This document shows, in pieces, positions 22,665 through 34,406 of a stretch of 64,000 bases of DNA. The DNA is taken from the NCBI GenBank assembly GCA_016800925.1, contig JABCPU010000255.1:1-64000 (forward strand). Direction: 5' to 3'. The stretch comes from Suillus spraguei (lineage: Eukaryota; Basidiomycota; Agaricomycetes; Boletales; Suillaceae). The notes below the pieces were generated by a model. That model had not been told where the DNA came from. It saw only the letters and a list, made by a program, of their open reading frames with translations, and did no database searches. The translations under genes and the position numbers were made by a program. How positions within the stretch are numbered: the stretch's first letter is position 1; each line of letters begins with the position of its first letter.

Positions 22665-22758
22665 ATGCTACAAACATCAGGCCAGCCCTGCCTTGAGATA
22701 ATGCCCCCAGTAAACTACAAATAGTGAGTGTGATATTCGCCTCAAGTGATATGTAACG
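22665..22758 (+). promoter_or_regulatory. Upstream region conserved in the membrane-gene array
   Basis: Two words recur upstream of the array members: ACAAACATCAGGC (22670; similar at about 28976, 32090, 36390, 44463 and 47863) and a TAAACTACAAATAGTGA-type TATA-like word 35-45 bp before the ATG (matching AATAAAATACAAATAGT near 29560, 32720 and 47908). Conservation in every copy, including pseudogenes, suggests core-promoter function or simple common descent. Confidence 0.5.
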
Positions 22759-24363
22759 ATGCGCTTACTAGTACTGTTCTGTGTCTTCCTTTATCTGGTT
22801 GGAGAAATACGAGCTGCACCTACAACAAACACAACAAACACTACCAACGACAGTTTTGAAGCCCCATCATTCAGAACCAGAACCTTATGGACAATTATCT
22901 CCAGCTCCGTCTTCACCCTGTTTACCTGCATCTACACTGCCATTCACCCTAATATTCCGAACGCCAAGGACAGTCCTGGTGCTATTCTACTGCGGCGATT
23001 TGGGATCATGATAATGGCACTCATCGTTCCTGAACTGATCGTCACTTGGGCTATGCGCCAGTGGTTCAGTGCTCAGCATGTTACAAGACAGTTTGAGGCA
23101 TCGGAGTATTATCTAAGCGTTCATTCGGAGTCTGAAGGTGAGTCGTGGCTTTCGGAAACTCTGCATCTCACTATATATATATCCTTAGAAAAGCAGCTTG
23201 TTGAAGCACCCGAGCAACATGGAAATAGCTTCGTTCGCTTCCTCGTAGCGCTTGCTAAATCTGTGCTGCTGTTTCTATGGTGTTTACCTGGTGCACTCGT
23301 GAGGTGGGTCAAAGAGTCGATCAAAGTTTATTTCTCAGAGCAATATGAAAGTAAGCCCGACTCATGCTCACCTAAACATTGGCTCATGCTCATCCTTAGA
23401 TTATACGTGGACTCGGGCCCACAGCTTCTTTGTGCTGATGGGTGGTTTCGTGCTTTATGTGGATGGACAACCCTACCTCACACTACGTTCTGATTTCATT
23501 CTCAAACTGATACATGACGGTTGTATCGATGCGCCCACCCTATCCATAAGCCAGATCTACGGTAAGGGCAGAGGCGATGCAATATCGAAAGGATTAGTCG
23601 TCCTCCAGGTGGCCTGGTTTATCATGCAGCTCATCACCCGCGGCGTCTATCACCTTGAAACCACCCTGCTTGAAACGGGGACGCTCGCTTTTGCGGTTCT
23701 CAGTTTCCTCACTTATACTGTGTGGTGGAACAAGCCTCTCAATGTGCAACGTCCACATCCGGTGTATTGGAAGCCGACCAAGGAGCTAAGGCTAGAGAAT
23801 CATATTGCTGAGTCGTTGTATGTCCGTGCCTCAACTTCTATACCGCTGCTGATTATATCTGTCTTAGTTTTCATGAAATGGACACACCCGTTGACTATTG
23901 GATATTTTCTCCGGTCCTCGGCCCAGTTGCAGAACTGATGGGCTCACCTAAAATTCCCACATCTCGAAGGCACCGAGTTCCCACATTTGATGGCAGCATC
24001 GCACTCGAAGATTCGGACAAGAAAGTCCTTCTACTCGCCGGATTGCTTATGGCAACCATATTTGGCGGCATTCATTGTATGGCTTGGTGTTTTGCCTTCC
24101 CAACATACCAGGAGCATGTACTATGGCGTATAAGTGCCGTCGCTATAACTCTCACACCCTGGCTTTGTTTTCTTGTGAATCTCATAGGCACTTTAGTACC
24201 GAAAGCGGTGAAATTTGTATTTGGCCTGATGCTTGTGGTATCTGTCATGTTCTACGTCACAGCTCGTGCCATCCTCTTGGTACTTATGTTCACCACTTTA
24301 CGCAATCTTCCTCCTGATGCATACAAGGCGGTGTCGTGGATCAGTTTAGTACCGCACTTATAG
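22759..24363 (+). CDS. Multi-pass membrane protein, array copy A (484 aa)
   Basis: Exons 22759-23137, 23189-23350, 23400-23817 and 23868-24363, with GT-AG introns of 49-51 bp, give an uninterrupted 484-residue protein. A signal peptide (RLLVLFCVFLYLVG, cleavage near RAA-P) is followed by an Asn/Thr-rich N-glycosylation stretch (NTTNTTND). Hydrophobic segments follow, including TLWTIISSSVFTLFTCIYTA, a GIMIMALIVPELIVTW helix, and a THSFFVLMGGF-like motif (here RAHSFFVLMGGF). Later helices include LLMATIFGGIHCMAW, and the C-terminus is near LPPDAYKAVSW. The motif, helices and intron positions are shared by every copy in the array. I recognise it as an uncharacterised Agaricomycete membrane family and cannot name a function. 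The plasma membrane or another secretory membrane is likely. Confidence 0.85.
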
Positions 24364-24840
24364 TTTCTTGATTACGGTGCTCGAGATACACTTCATACTT
24401 TTAAGTATAACCTTATACTTATGACGTTTGGAGCCAATGAAGTACCTTGGTCAGCACATATTCAGGGGAACGGAGTTGCAGGTGCAGGAATCCTTGTACA
24501 ATTGTCCGATCTCCGAGTCAGGAGACACTCGGTCCTCGTCGACTCATAGAAGGAAATCATTCTTGAACTTGCCAAGAAACTAACAGGTTTCGCTACGAGG
24601 ACGAGCAAGGGTTGGCCCTAGATGAAGAATGCTGCCATCTGCAGAATCGGGCCTTGACGAAATCCCGTCTGATTCGTTTTTATAACTCTCACATTTCTCT
24701 CTGGTAGTTTCACTACTTCGTCTATCATCTCTACTCCAATATTAGTATCCTACCGATTCTACTTACTAATATCGAGTCCCCCATCTTCACCTTGACCAGG
24801 CGTTAATACAAGGGGCATGATTATGTCTGTCTACAGGTTT
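24364..24840. other. 3' flank of copy A, no gene
   Basis: No open frame of note. The first bases (TTCTTGATTACGGT...CACTTCATAC) are conserved downstream of copies B, C and E, showing that the duplicated unit extends past the stop codon. Confidence 0.5.
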
Positions 24841-24841
24841 C

Positions 24842-25240
24842 ATGACTACCATGTCTTACCGAACTGACATGGAAAGCGAAGCCCGTGTCAGAAGCGTCCA
24901 GCAGAGCGCCATCGAGTCTGATCACCTCCTTATACATAGTAGTACATTCACTGATACCTTTAGAAATAAACTTTTTGTGCTGACAGACTTTCGATTCTCA
25001 CTGTCCTTTGCAAGGCGAAGCATGCCTCACCCTCGACGACTGTGGATGGAGTGAAGATTCTGGAGGACACGAGTGAGCGAGAAAGATAAGATAGTGAGTG
25101 CATTATTTTCGAGGTGAGTAGTTGGATATACGGATGCATGGGAGTGTCCAGTCGGTTTTTTGAATTGGCTTGAAATTTGTGAGCTAATACAAGGCACATA
25201 TACGTGGGCACACGGAGAGCTATAACTTGGACAGGAATGC
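24842..25240 (+). pseudogene. FHA-gene relic following copy A
   Basis: The segment resembles stretches of the intact FHA-domain gene at 58220-62316 and the better preserved relics near 31.6 and 34.8 kb: a TTTAGAAATAAACTTTTTGTG block, a GGCGAAGCATGCCT...CGACGACTGTGGATGGAGTGAAG block, and GGAGGACACGAGTGAG...GTGAGTGCAT, which matches the exon 2/intron 2 boundary of the FHA gene. No frame survives. Confidence 0.5.
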
Positions 25241-25401
25241 AAATACGTCTTGTGAACATATATGAGGCTATAGAGGTAAGCACTACAATAATAACGGGAG
25301 AAGTCCATCCGTATGGACAATGGATAACAATACTAATACTCCCCTTAGTATTGATAAATGTATCAGCTTGCATCAAAATGAGATCATTCATTGGTAAAAC
25401 T

Positions 25402-28066
25402 CTACTTCCACCACCTGCCTTTCCCTTCGCCTTGAATGAGACAGGACTTTCTAATGAGACCCTGTAACTCTTGCTCTGCCCGTCGCATCACGGAGTCGTC
25501 TTCAAGGTCTTCAGTTGGAGCAAATGTCGAGAATAGACGTCCGGCACCATCATACATGATGTGTTCCTCAACCCACTGATGGGCAGCTTGGCAATCGCTC
25601 AGTCCTTTTATCACGACAATGGCCGGCACACCACCCCTGCGGTATCGTGTGTAGAACGTGGAGAACTTCTCGCGAGCCGCCGAAAGCTCGTTAGCACAAG
25701 CGTAGTATATGAGAACATCGCCTTTAAGCCTCTTCTCTGCGCAGGAAGGTGGAAAGGGCGACTCTGATGATGCAAGAACATGGTGAACCCGATATGTCTC
25801 CCCACCGATGTGTGCAAAGTAAGTCCGCAAGATACCATGTATGCAGTGTGCGATCTCTATCTCATTATTTCGGGAGGAGTCACAGATGATGAGAGTGGGC
25901 GGTGAAGGTCTTTCGATCATATTTCGCACAGCTGCAAAAAGCTGCTTGAACCACCTGTCGTCGACCACCCAATCTGAACAATTTTTGACGATAAGGTTGC
26001 GGAGGACTTCGGAAGACTCTTCGATGCGAGAGGTGAAGTCGTCGGGGATGTCTGTGTTTTTCTGAAGTGCTGTGACGCAGGCATGGTCCATGAACTGCAT
26101 ACTCTGACTCTCGAGTTCCTGTCCATTTGAATCCCACCAGCTCTCCATTCGCACTGGCTGGTCCTCCAAACCTGTGACGACGATGACGATTGGGACCTTC
26201 TTCCGGCAGATTTCAGAGTAAAAAGTGTTGCAGGCCCGAAAGACCGTGCAAGGGGCAGTCGCGCGGCGCATGCAGTACACCAGGAGGCTGATGCCATTAG
26301 AACTACTCATGAGCCCATGCAAAAAGCTCTTCAACATGCGTTCCGCCTTCACCGCCGGCACTGTTCCTACATTCCCCTCATTGAGACCTGGAGTATCAAA
26401 TAAGACAAATGTCTGCCCCTGCATTTCTACTGGGTAGCGGACAAACGTAAGAGTGCATCCCAATGTATCAGGAGATGTCTTCGCGAGCTCTTTTTGCGCA
26501 ATCGCATTGATGACCGAACTTTTCCCTGAGCCACAGTCGCCAAAGATGACAACATTTCTTTTCGGTGACCGCAGGGTCTGCTACATCAAAAAGTTCTTAG
26601 TGCGATGCGGCTCGAAAATATGGGTCACGTACTGGAGGGGCTGGTGGTGCTGGCGCTAGCGCCGGTGGTGGCAGCGAGGGTTGTTGCGTCTGTTTAGGGA
26701 CCGTTATGGTACATTGACCCGAAGCAGACGAGTACAAATCGAGTGCCTCTTGGTGGATATCAAGTACTATCCTTTCATAAAGGTCAGAGGGATCGCCGTG
26801 GTGGTTAAAGCGGTGCTCGAGAGTGTCCGATAAAACGCCAGAGAGAACTTTGAGTTGATCATCATGAGCACGACATATGGCCAGCGCTTCACGTGACAGA
26901 TGAACAGCCTCATAAAAATGGTCTTTATTGCCGTCCCGCTCAAACCGTGCATAGAGGTCTCCAGCAAGCTTGCTTAGTGCACATGCACGATGTTGGTGCC
27001 GCTGTGGACAAAGCTCGAGTACGATTCGCCGAAGCGATATAGTCTCGTCTGAAGGATCATTAGGAAGTGCATTGCACTGCTCGATGACATATGGTATGCC
27101 ATTGGTATCGAATACTAATTGATGGAGACGGCTGCCCTCGACACAAAGCAGTAGGATGGAGCGGTAAAGTTCCGCGGCCTCACGAAGATCCGCGTAGTCC
27201 TTTTTATGGGAATAACGCTTGCAGAGAGCGTGGCAAAGGTCAACGATGGATAACGGATGATCGATGTGCCCTTGGGGACGGAGCGTGAGTGCGGAATGGA
27301 AAAGGTAAATTGCGCGGTCAATATCATTTTCAATGTCTTCGGAGAAACCACATAGAATGGCATGGGCAAGGTTGGAGAGCGCTGCGGCGCTGTGTGCACG
27401 ACTATGGAGACATTGGTGAAGCACAGCCTGAAAACCGTCAATAGCACTGTGAAAATGCTCGCGAAGGTTGCTCTTCCAAAAGTGGGTGTATGCATCGTGT
27501 GCTGCATCAGTATCGAGACCGATCTTACTCTTGAAATTTGACTATATTAGCAGTGATCGTAAGTCGTTGAATTGATCATGTACCTGCACAATACCGTCCA
27601 CATCACTGTGTGGTATTTTTTTACACTGTGCCTTTAGTTCAAGGGATATCTGTTGATTATCAACAGCCGGGAATGATTCTTCAGAACCATTATCAAGGGA
27701 CAACAACATTGCGAGAGGTGAGAACTCACCGGATTGTCCATCGTGCGCAAGCAATTGTTCTAAAGTCGTTTCGACTGTACCAATAAGCTCGTCTCGACTA
27801 AGCATTTCGCTACTCTCAAATGAGGCGCGGATTTCGAGGCGGATTTCTTTGGAGGAGCGAGAAAATATTGGCATAAGCCTCATGGGAAACATCAGTGGGC
27901 TTCCGTGAATGGTGAGGGTCTCATTCCAAGAAACGCTGGAGTCGGTCATTGCAGCCTTGGTGGTCGTGTTCCACTGGCCATAGGAAGTGGAGACAAGGAC
28001 ATAATGGCCCGCTGGCGTGCGATTAGATGGAATGGTAAGATTTTGGGCAGCAATTACTGGAAGCAT
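25402..28066 (-). CDS. C2-TPR-GTPase protein (856 aa)
   Basis: Exons 28066-27584, 27541-26633 and 26580-25402 join in frame; the introns are 42 and 52 bp. Residues about 10-150 form the C2-like domain common at the N-terminus of Agaricomycete STAND/TPR proteins. Residues about 165-440 are TPR-like repeats (QAVLHQCLH..., LTLRPQGHIDHPLS, VLELCPQRHQHRA), followed by a Pro/Ala linker. The G domain has a P-loop (GDCGSGKSS, about 478-486), DTPG (526-529) and TGLED (600-604) in the position of the base-recognition loop. Residues about 690-840 repeat the back half of that domain (VLIYYACANELS...GGVPAIVVIKGLSD) without a P-loop. It lies between membrane-gene copies A and B, in opposite orientation. 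An alternative start is at 28141. A signalling or NLR-like role is inferred from the architecture. Confidence 0.85.
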
Positions 28067-28141
28067 GTGAGATGTGAGAAATGGAGGGATGATTACAAGA
28101 GGTACGATACCTTCCAGTGCTAAGATATGTCCGTCTAACAT

Positions 28142-29060
28142 GGGTGGAATTTATGTAAAGTCAGAATATCAAGGCCACCTGATCGAGGCTCAGACAAACG
28201 GTTGTGAGGAGTTGGAGACGGGGAAAATGAACTCCGTGAGGGGATGCCAGATGGAGCTCTATATAGGATGGCACGATATCAGTGCATATGCTTCAAGCCG
28301 AGCAGTGCCTGCGTGAACCTTACGTTGCTCTCTTTCTTCCGAGTTGTGTTACTAAGTGCTCGAAACGCAAAGAGGAGTCAGCACAGTACACGTGCAGAAC
28401 AGTCGACAACTCAAGCTGGCCCAGTGTGGTTGCAATCAAGAGGATGGCGCCTATCAGTCTGAACGAAATAGACCATAAGTGGTTCGAGAAAGCGGACAGG
28501 TTCCGATTCATGATAACAACAGGCCACACCTTCACAGCGAGTTGTTACTAACCTAACTAACCGCAATTCTACCCCGATTGAGAATCTCAAGATGAGGGCC
28601 CATACATCTAAGATCTTCCCACTAAGAGTCTTGTCCAAAATCTTGAGGGTTTGAGAGTGCGACCTCCAACAGCTCTGGAGGTCGTAAAAATTCACGTGCA
28701 GGGTATGCCAAATTCTGATGGAAGATTAGGACATTCTTCTACTGCATGGTTATCATGAACCTGTGCAGCCAGTGCCAGCCACACCAGAATTCGTAGCTAT
28801 TTAGTAAAGATGTGAAGCGTGAGTTTGAATCCTGGAGCCGATCTTGAAACACGACTCGGCACGTGTTCGGGATAACACTGGCTGCGGGAATCCTCTGAGA
28901 ACTTTTGTGCGATGAGCATTCTGGAACAGGCCAAATTTGTGTGGTCATCGATCATTGCCGCAGCTTACACGCTGCAAACATCAGGCAAGCCCTAGAGCCT
29001 CATTGTACTAGTACCATGCTGCCTTGAGATGACACTCACCAGTAAAACATACACATAGCG
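28142..29060. other. Intergenic, no gene supported
   Basis: Only unrecognised short frames. The last 100 bases contain the conserved upstream block of the array (TGCAAACATCAGGCAAGCC near 28973). Confidence 0.4.
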
Positions 29061-29066
29061 CACAGG

Positions 29067-29170
29067 ATGTTTCGCACTTTTCTGTTCTTCCTTTACCTGG
29101 TTGTAGTGATTCGACCTACAACAAATGGCACCACCACTAGCAACAATTTTGAAGCCCCATCATTTGAGTT
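29067..29170 (+). pseudogene. Exon-1 stub of a membrane-gene copy (B0)
   Basis: From an ATG at 29067 the sequence matches the signal-peptide region of the array genes (TTTCGCACTTTTCTGTTCTTCC, then a Thr/Asn-rich part and TTTTGAAGCCCCATCATT). It stops abruptly at TTCTAATTATATC. The same breakpoint sequence (TTCTAATTATATCNTACGTGAAATG) follows the second stub near 32360, so the truncation was itself duplicated. Confidence 0.7.
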
Positions 29171-29609
29171 CTAATTATATCTTACGTGAAATGTGAAAAA
29201 TTGCCTCTTACAAGTTAGCTTCAGAAGCGACGTGTTAGGTATGTTTATAGTTGATACCTAGTCTGATTATCCGGCTTCGTCTCATGCTCCGGCTTTTGTG
29301 TTGTGCAAGCCTACTGCCTAGAGTAGTATCAGGTTGTGTCAGGAATGATATACGAATGATAAGCTGGGCGGACCATTGACCTTGATGACATTTGTTTGGG
29401 AGGAACAGCGTCGCACTCGCGCTGCACGTCAACTACACGTAAGTTGCCAACTATACTTGTTCTCAGATCTACAGCTATTGCCAGTCGAACCGGCACTGAG
29501 ATCTCAGATATACCCGCTACCTGCCTCGCATGTAGGATTGTGAGAAATGATGCCCTGCAATAAAATACAAATAGTAAGCATATTATTCACCTCAAAGTGA
29601 CTTCCGATA

Positions 29610-31201
29610 ATGTGTTTAGTACTTTTCTGCGTCTTTCTTTATCTAGTTGGAATAATTCAGGCTGCACCCACAACGAATGCAACGAATACTACTACCAATG
29701 ACAGCTTTAGATCTTCATCATTCACCACTAGAACCCTATGGACAATCGTCTCCAGCTCTGTTCTCACTCTACTCGCATGCATATACAGTGCCATTCACGC
29801 CAATATTCCGAGTCCAATGGACAGTCCTAATCGTATCTTACGGCGGCGACTTGGGATCATGATGATGGCGCTCATTGCTCCTGAACTGATCGTCACATGG
29901 GCTATGCGTCAGTGGATTAGCGCTCGTCAAGTTACAAGTCAGTTCAAAAAATCGGGGTATCCCAGGATTAGTCTGGCGCAGTCTGAAGGTGAGTTGTACT
30001 TTCGGAAACTGCATTTCATCATTCATTATACACATCCTTAGAAAAGGAGTCAGAATCGCATGAACAAAATCGCTCCCTTCTCGCAGTGCTCGCTGAAGCT
30101 GTATTATCTACGCCGGCGTTTCTTCGGCATTTCCCTGAAACTCTTGTGAGGTCGGCCGAAAGGGCGGTCAAGGATCATTTCTCAGAGCAATCTGAAGGTA
30201 AGCCTTACTCGTGCTCACCTAACCGGCGACTTATGTATATCCTTAGACTGTACGTGGACTCAGACACACAGCTTCTTTCTGCTCATGGGTGGTTTCATGC
30301 TTTATGTGGACGAGAAACCTTATCACACACTACAGCCTGACCAGCTCCTTAAGTTGATACGTGCCAGGTGTATCGACACTCCTATCCTGACGGCAAATCA
30401 GATCCATGACAGGAGCAAGGGCAACGCGATATCGAAAGGATTGGTCATCCTGCAGGTGGCCTGGTTTGTTATGCAGCTCATTACTCGCGCCATCTATCAT
30501 CTTGAAACCACCCAGCTCGAAGTGGGGACACTCGCTTTTGCAGTTCTCAATTTCCTCACCTATGCTGTGTGGTGGAACAAGCCTCTCGATGTGCAATGTT
30601 CATATCCAGTGTACTGGAAGTCGACCGAGTCAAGGCCAGAGGAATATATTAAGGAGCCTGAGTATGTATGCGCTTCAACAATTATACTGCTGCTGATCAT
30701 ATCTACCTAAGTTCCGATGAAAGAGACGAATTCGCGCCGCTTTGGATCTTGGCTCCAGTCTTCAGCTCAATTCTAGAATTGATGGGCTGGTTTACCATTC
30801 CCACATGTCGAAAGCTCCGAGTTCCAACATTCGATGGCAGCACCAAACTTGGATATTCAGGCAGGATCATTCTTTCGTTTGCTGCATTGCTTATGGCAAC
30901 CATATTTGGCGGCATTCATTGTATGGCTTGGTTTTTTGCCTTTCCCACACACCTGGAACAGGTGCTATGGCGCATCAGTGCCGTCGCTATAACTTGCACA
31001 CCCTGGCTCGGTGTCCTCACTTCATTCCCTATAGTCTCGAACCCACAATATGCGGCGGGCGTCTTACTCTATGCATTATATATCATATTTTACATCGTGA
31101 CACGTGCCATCCTCTTGATACTTATGTTCACCACTTTACACAATCTTCCTCCTGACGCATACAAGGCGGTGTCGTGGACTAGTTTAGTGCCGCACTTATA
31201 A
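29610..31201 (+). CDS. Multi-pass membrane protein, array copy B (479 aa)
   Basis: Exons 29610-29988, 30042-30197, 30247-30661 and 30712-31201 (introns 49-53 bp) give an open 479-residue product. Exon 1 has the same length as in copies A and C (379 bp). It has the same signal peptide and NATNTTTND glycosylation stretch, the TLWTIVSSSVLTLLACIYSA helix, RLGIMMMALIAPELIVTW, THSFFLLMGGF-type motif, VILQVAWFVMQLITRAIYHL helix, and LPPDAYKAVSWTSLVPHL end. It is much closer to copy C than to copy A. Like A, it is followed by FHA-gene-derived sequence. Confidence 0.85.
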
Positions 31202-31289
31202 TTCTTGATTACGGTACTTGTGATACACTTCATACCCTTGTGATGATATCCAGATGCGGCATTCTTGTGGTCGACGATGGAGCTGCATC

Positions 31290-31870
31290 ATGCACGCAAT
31301 CGCCAAGTATTAGTACATACGATCACATGACCTATAAACCACTTGTTTGATTCCGAACTCACTCGATGATCAACGAAAATAGACAGTAACGAAAATGGGC
31401 CATTTGATATGCTCATACTGATGAAAGAGTTGAGCAGGTAGCAACATCCTCGATCGATGAGGAGATAGTAACCTTTGGGTACAGCCTGTTGTGCAGCGTC
31501 TGTCTTTATTATCCAGAGATCGGTGCTCTGCACACAGAAATTGCGTTGCTGGAAAAATAGGTGCGTACGTTACTTTATATACTAACATCTTTGGAGATAA
31601 ACTATTTGTGTTAGCAGGCTTTAATCCCCATCGTCTTTTGGCGAAGCACGCCTTATTACCATCGACGGCTATAGATGGAGTCAGGGCTAGATTCTGGAGG
31701 ACACACGTGAGTAAAAGGAGGATATGGTGAGGGTATGGTTTATTTATTAAGGTGGGGTGTCGGATAAGGGGATGATGGGAATGTACAATTGGCGTTTTGG
31801 ATTGATTTCAATTCTTATGAGCTGATACGTATACAGGGTACATACACATGGGCATACGGGGAATTCGTCA
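31290..31870 (+). pseudogene. FHA-gene relic following copy B
   Basis: An ATCACATGACCTATA word at about 31321 matches the region upstream of the intact FHA gene. Then comes a decayed exon 1 encoding EQVA..SIDEEIVTFG...CSVCLYYPEI.ALH (about 31425-31560). A segment like exon 2/intron 2 of the FHA gene follows (about 31620-31850). The missing start region and in-frame stops make it non-functional. Confidence 0.7.
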
Positions 31871-32190
31871 TGCCTGTATAGTCTCTTCCCTATGCATCTT
31901 CCGCCTATCTTCATTTCTTCCTTGGCAACGCTTGTAAGCTTACCGGTGACCGATCTCACAGTGGCGCATCTTCCTGATAGCCATCAGTTGTGGGAATCTT
32001 TCGAGAACTTTTGTCCTTCAGCGCCGCTGCCCTACAGCATTCCGGAACAGGCTAATTTGCAGTGTGATCGTTCGCAGCTTACCACGTTGCAAACATCAGG
32101 CAAGGTCTACTACGTATACTGTGCTGCCTTGAGATGACAGTCAAACACAAATAGCGAACTGTAAAAGGATGATTCAATACGTGGAGTGAT
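31871..32190. other. Spacer with array upstream block
   Basis: Includes GTCTCTTCCC...CATCTTCCTGATAGCCA, which recurs near 35060 and 38040, and the CAAACATCAGGCAAGG promoter-region word at about 32090. No gene. Confidence 0.5.
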
Positions 32191-32199
32191 GCCTCAGCG

Positions 32200-32345
32200 C
32201 TGCACCTAAAACAAATACTACCAGCAACAGTTTTCAATCCCCATTATTCACGACCAGAACCCCATGGATAGTTTGTGGACCATAGTCTTCATATTACTAG
32301 CAATTGCGTATACTTGTAGTGCCGTTTGATCACATCATATAATGA
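32200..32345 (+). pseudogene. Second exon-1 stub (C0)
   Basis: A decayed copy of membrane-gene exon 1: GCTGCACCTAAAACAAATACTACCAGC, then CCATTATTCACGACCAGAACC and a degraded first-helix region. It ends near 32350 and is followed by the TTCTAATTATATCCTACG breakpoint sequence shared with the other stub. Confidence 0.6.
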
Positions 32346-32763
32346 CATGCCAAGTTCCAGAGTTCTAATTATATCCTACGTGAAATGTGAAAAAATGCCT
32401 CACTTACTTGGCTTCAGAAGCGACATGTTAGGTTGCTCCGGCTAACCAGGGAGAGGTTTGTTTAGAGTGCTAGTGTCAACTCTAGGAATGACATAGGCTG
32501 CTCATTGTCCTTGATGTCATTTGTTTGGGAGGAGCTGTGCAACGCGACTCAGCGCTTCAGCCACTACTACCCAAACGTCAACTGGACGTAAGTTGCTAAC
32601 TACGTTTGTTCTCAGATCTACAGCTATTGCCACTCGAACCGGCACTGAGATATACCCGCTATCTGCCTCGCATATAGGATTGTACAGCCTTGAAAAAATG
32701 ATGCATGAACGCCCGGCAATAAAATACAAATAGTGAGCATCTTACTCATAGTGATGTTCGATA

Positions 32764-34346
32764 ATGTGCTTAGTACTTTTCTGCGTCTTCGTTTATCTAG
32801 TCAAAATAATTCAAGCTGCACCCACGACTAATGCAACGGATACTACTATCAACGATAGCTTGAAATCCCCATCATTCACCAACAGAACACTATGGACAAT
32901 CGTCTCCGGCTCCGTTCTCACTCTGCTCGCGTGCATATACAGTGCCATCCACGCCAATATTCCGAGTCCAAAGGACAGTCCTAATCGTATCTTACGGCGG
33001 CGACTTGGGATCATGATAATGGCACTGATTGCTCCTGAACTGATTGTCACATGGGCCATGCGTCAGTGGATCAGCGCTTGTCAAGTTAGAAGCCAGTTCA
33101 TTGAATTGGAGTATCCCAGCATTGGTCCGGCGCAGTCTGAACGTGAGTCGTGCTTTCGGAAATTTTATATCTCACAACTCACTATGGACGTCCTTAGAAC
33201 CACATGAGCAAAATCGCAGCCTTCTCGCAGTGCTCGGTGAAGGTGTATTATCTACGTTGGCATTTTTTCGGCATTTCCCTGGTACTCTTGTGAGGTCCGT
33301 CAAAAGGGCTGTCAAGGATCATTTCTTAGAGCAATCTGAAGGTGAGCCTCATTCGTGCTCACCTATATGTCAACTTATGTCCATATTCAGACTATACGTG
33401 GACTGAGACGCACAGCTTCTTTGTGCTGATGGGGGGTTTCATGCTTTATGTGGACGGGAAACCCTATCACACACTACAGCCTGACCAACTCATCAAACTG
33501 ATACGTGCCGGGTGTATTGACGCCCCTACCCTGACAGCAAACCAGATTCATGACAGGAGCAAGGGAAACGCGATATCGAAAGGATTAGTCATCTTGCAGG
33601 TGGCCTGGTTTGTTATGCAGCTCATTACTCGCGCCATCTATCACCTTGAAACCACCGAGCTCGAAGTGGGGACGCTAGCCTTTGCAGTTCTCAATTTCCT
33701 CACCTATGCTGTGTGGTGGAACAAGCCTCTCGATGTGCAATGTTCGTATCCAGTGTGCTGGAAGTCAACCGATTCAAGGCCAGAGGATTACATTGATGAG
33801 CCCAAGTATGTAATGGGCCTCAATAGTTATACTGCCGCTGATTATGTTCGCCTTAGTTTCGATGAAAGAGATGAACTCGCACCGCTTTGGATCTTGGCTC
33901 CAATCTTCAGCTCAATTCTAGAACTAATAGGCTGGTTTACCATTCCTACATGTCGAAAGCTCCGAGTGCCAACATTTGATGGCAGCACCAAACTTGGATA
34001 TGCAGACAGGATGGCTCTTTCGCTTGCTGCATTGCTTATGGCAACCATATTTGGCGGCATTCATTGTATGGCTTGGTTTTTTACTTTCCCCACATACCTG
34101 GAACAGGTGTTGTGGCGCATCAGCGCCGCCGCCATAACTTGTACACCCTGGCTTGGTGTCCTCACTTCATTCCTTATAGTTTCGAACCCACAATATGCGG
34201 TGGGCGTCTCACTCTATGCATTATATATTATATTTTACATCGTAACACGTGCCATCCTCTTGATACTTATGTTCACCACTTTACGCAATCTTCCTCCTGA
34301 CGCATACAAGGCGGTGTCGTGGACTAGTTTAGTGCCGCACTTATAA
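32764..34346 (+). CDS. Multi-pass membrane protein, array copy C (475 aa)
   Basis: Exons 32764-33142, 33198-33341, 33391-33805 and 33857-34346 (introns 49-55 bp) give an open 475-residue product. Domain order is as in copies A and B: signal peptide ending near QAAPTT, N-glycosylation sites, first helix pair, HSFFVLMGGFMLYVDG motif, four C-terminal helices, LVPHL end. The 51-bp third intron also happens to be open, so a longer unspliced form is possible. Exons 3-4 are nearly identical to copy B, showing a recent duplication or gene conversion. Confidence 0.85.
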
Positions 34347-34406
34347 TTCTTGATTACGGTACTTGTGATACACTTCATACCCTTTTAACGATATTCAGAT
34401 GCAGCA

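Noticed and set aside
33806..33856. Reading the third intron of copy C as coding
   Set aside because: The intron is open by chance. The same position has GT-AG borders in copies A and B, and there splicing is required to keep frame.
22759..34346. Interpreting the membrane array as fungal pheromone receptors (mating-type B locus)
   Set aside because: The proteins have a signal peptide, more than seven hydrophobic segments and a SFFVLMGGF motif, none typical of STE3-type receptors. No CaaX pheromone precursor was noticed.
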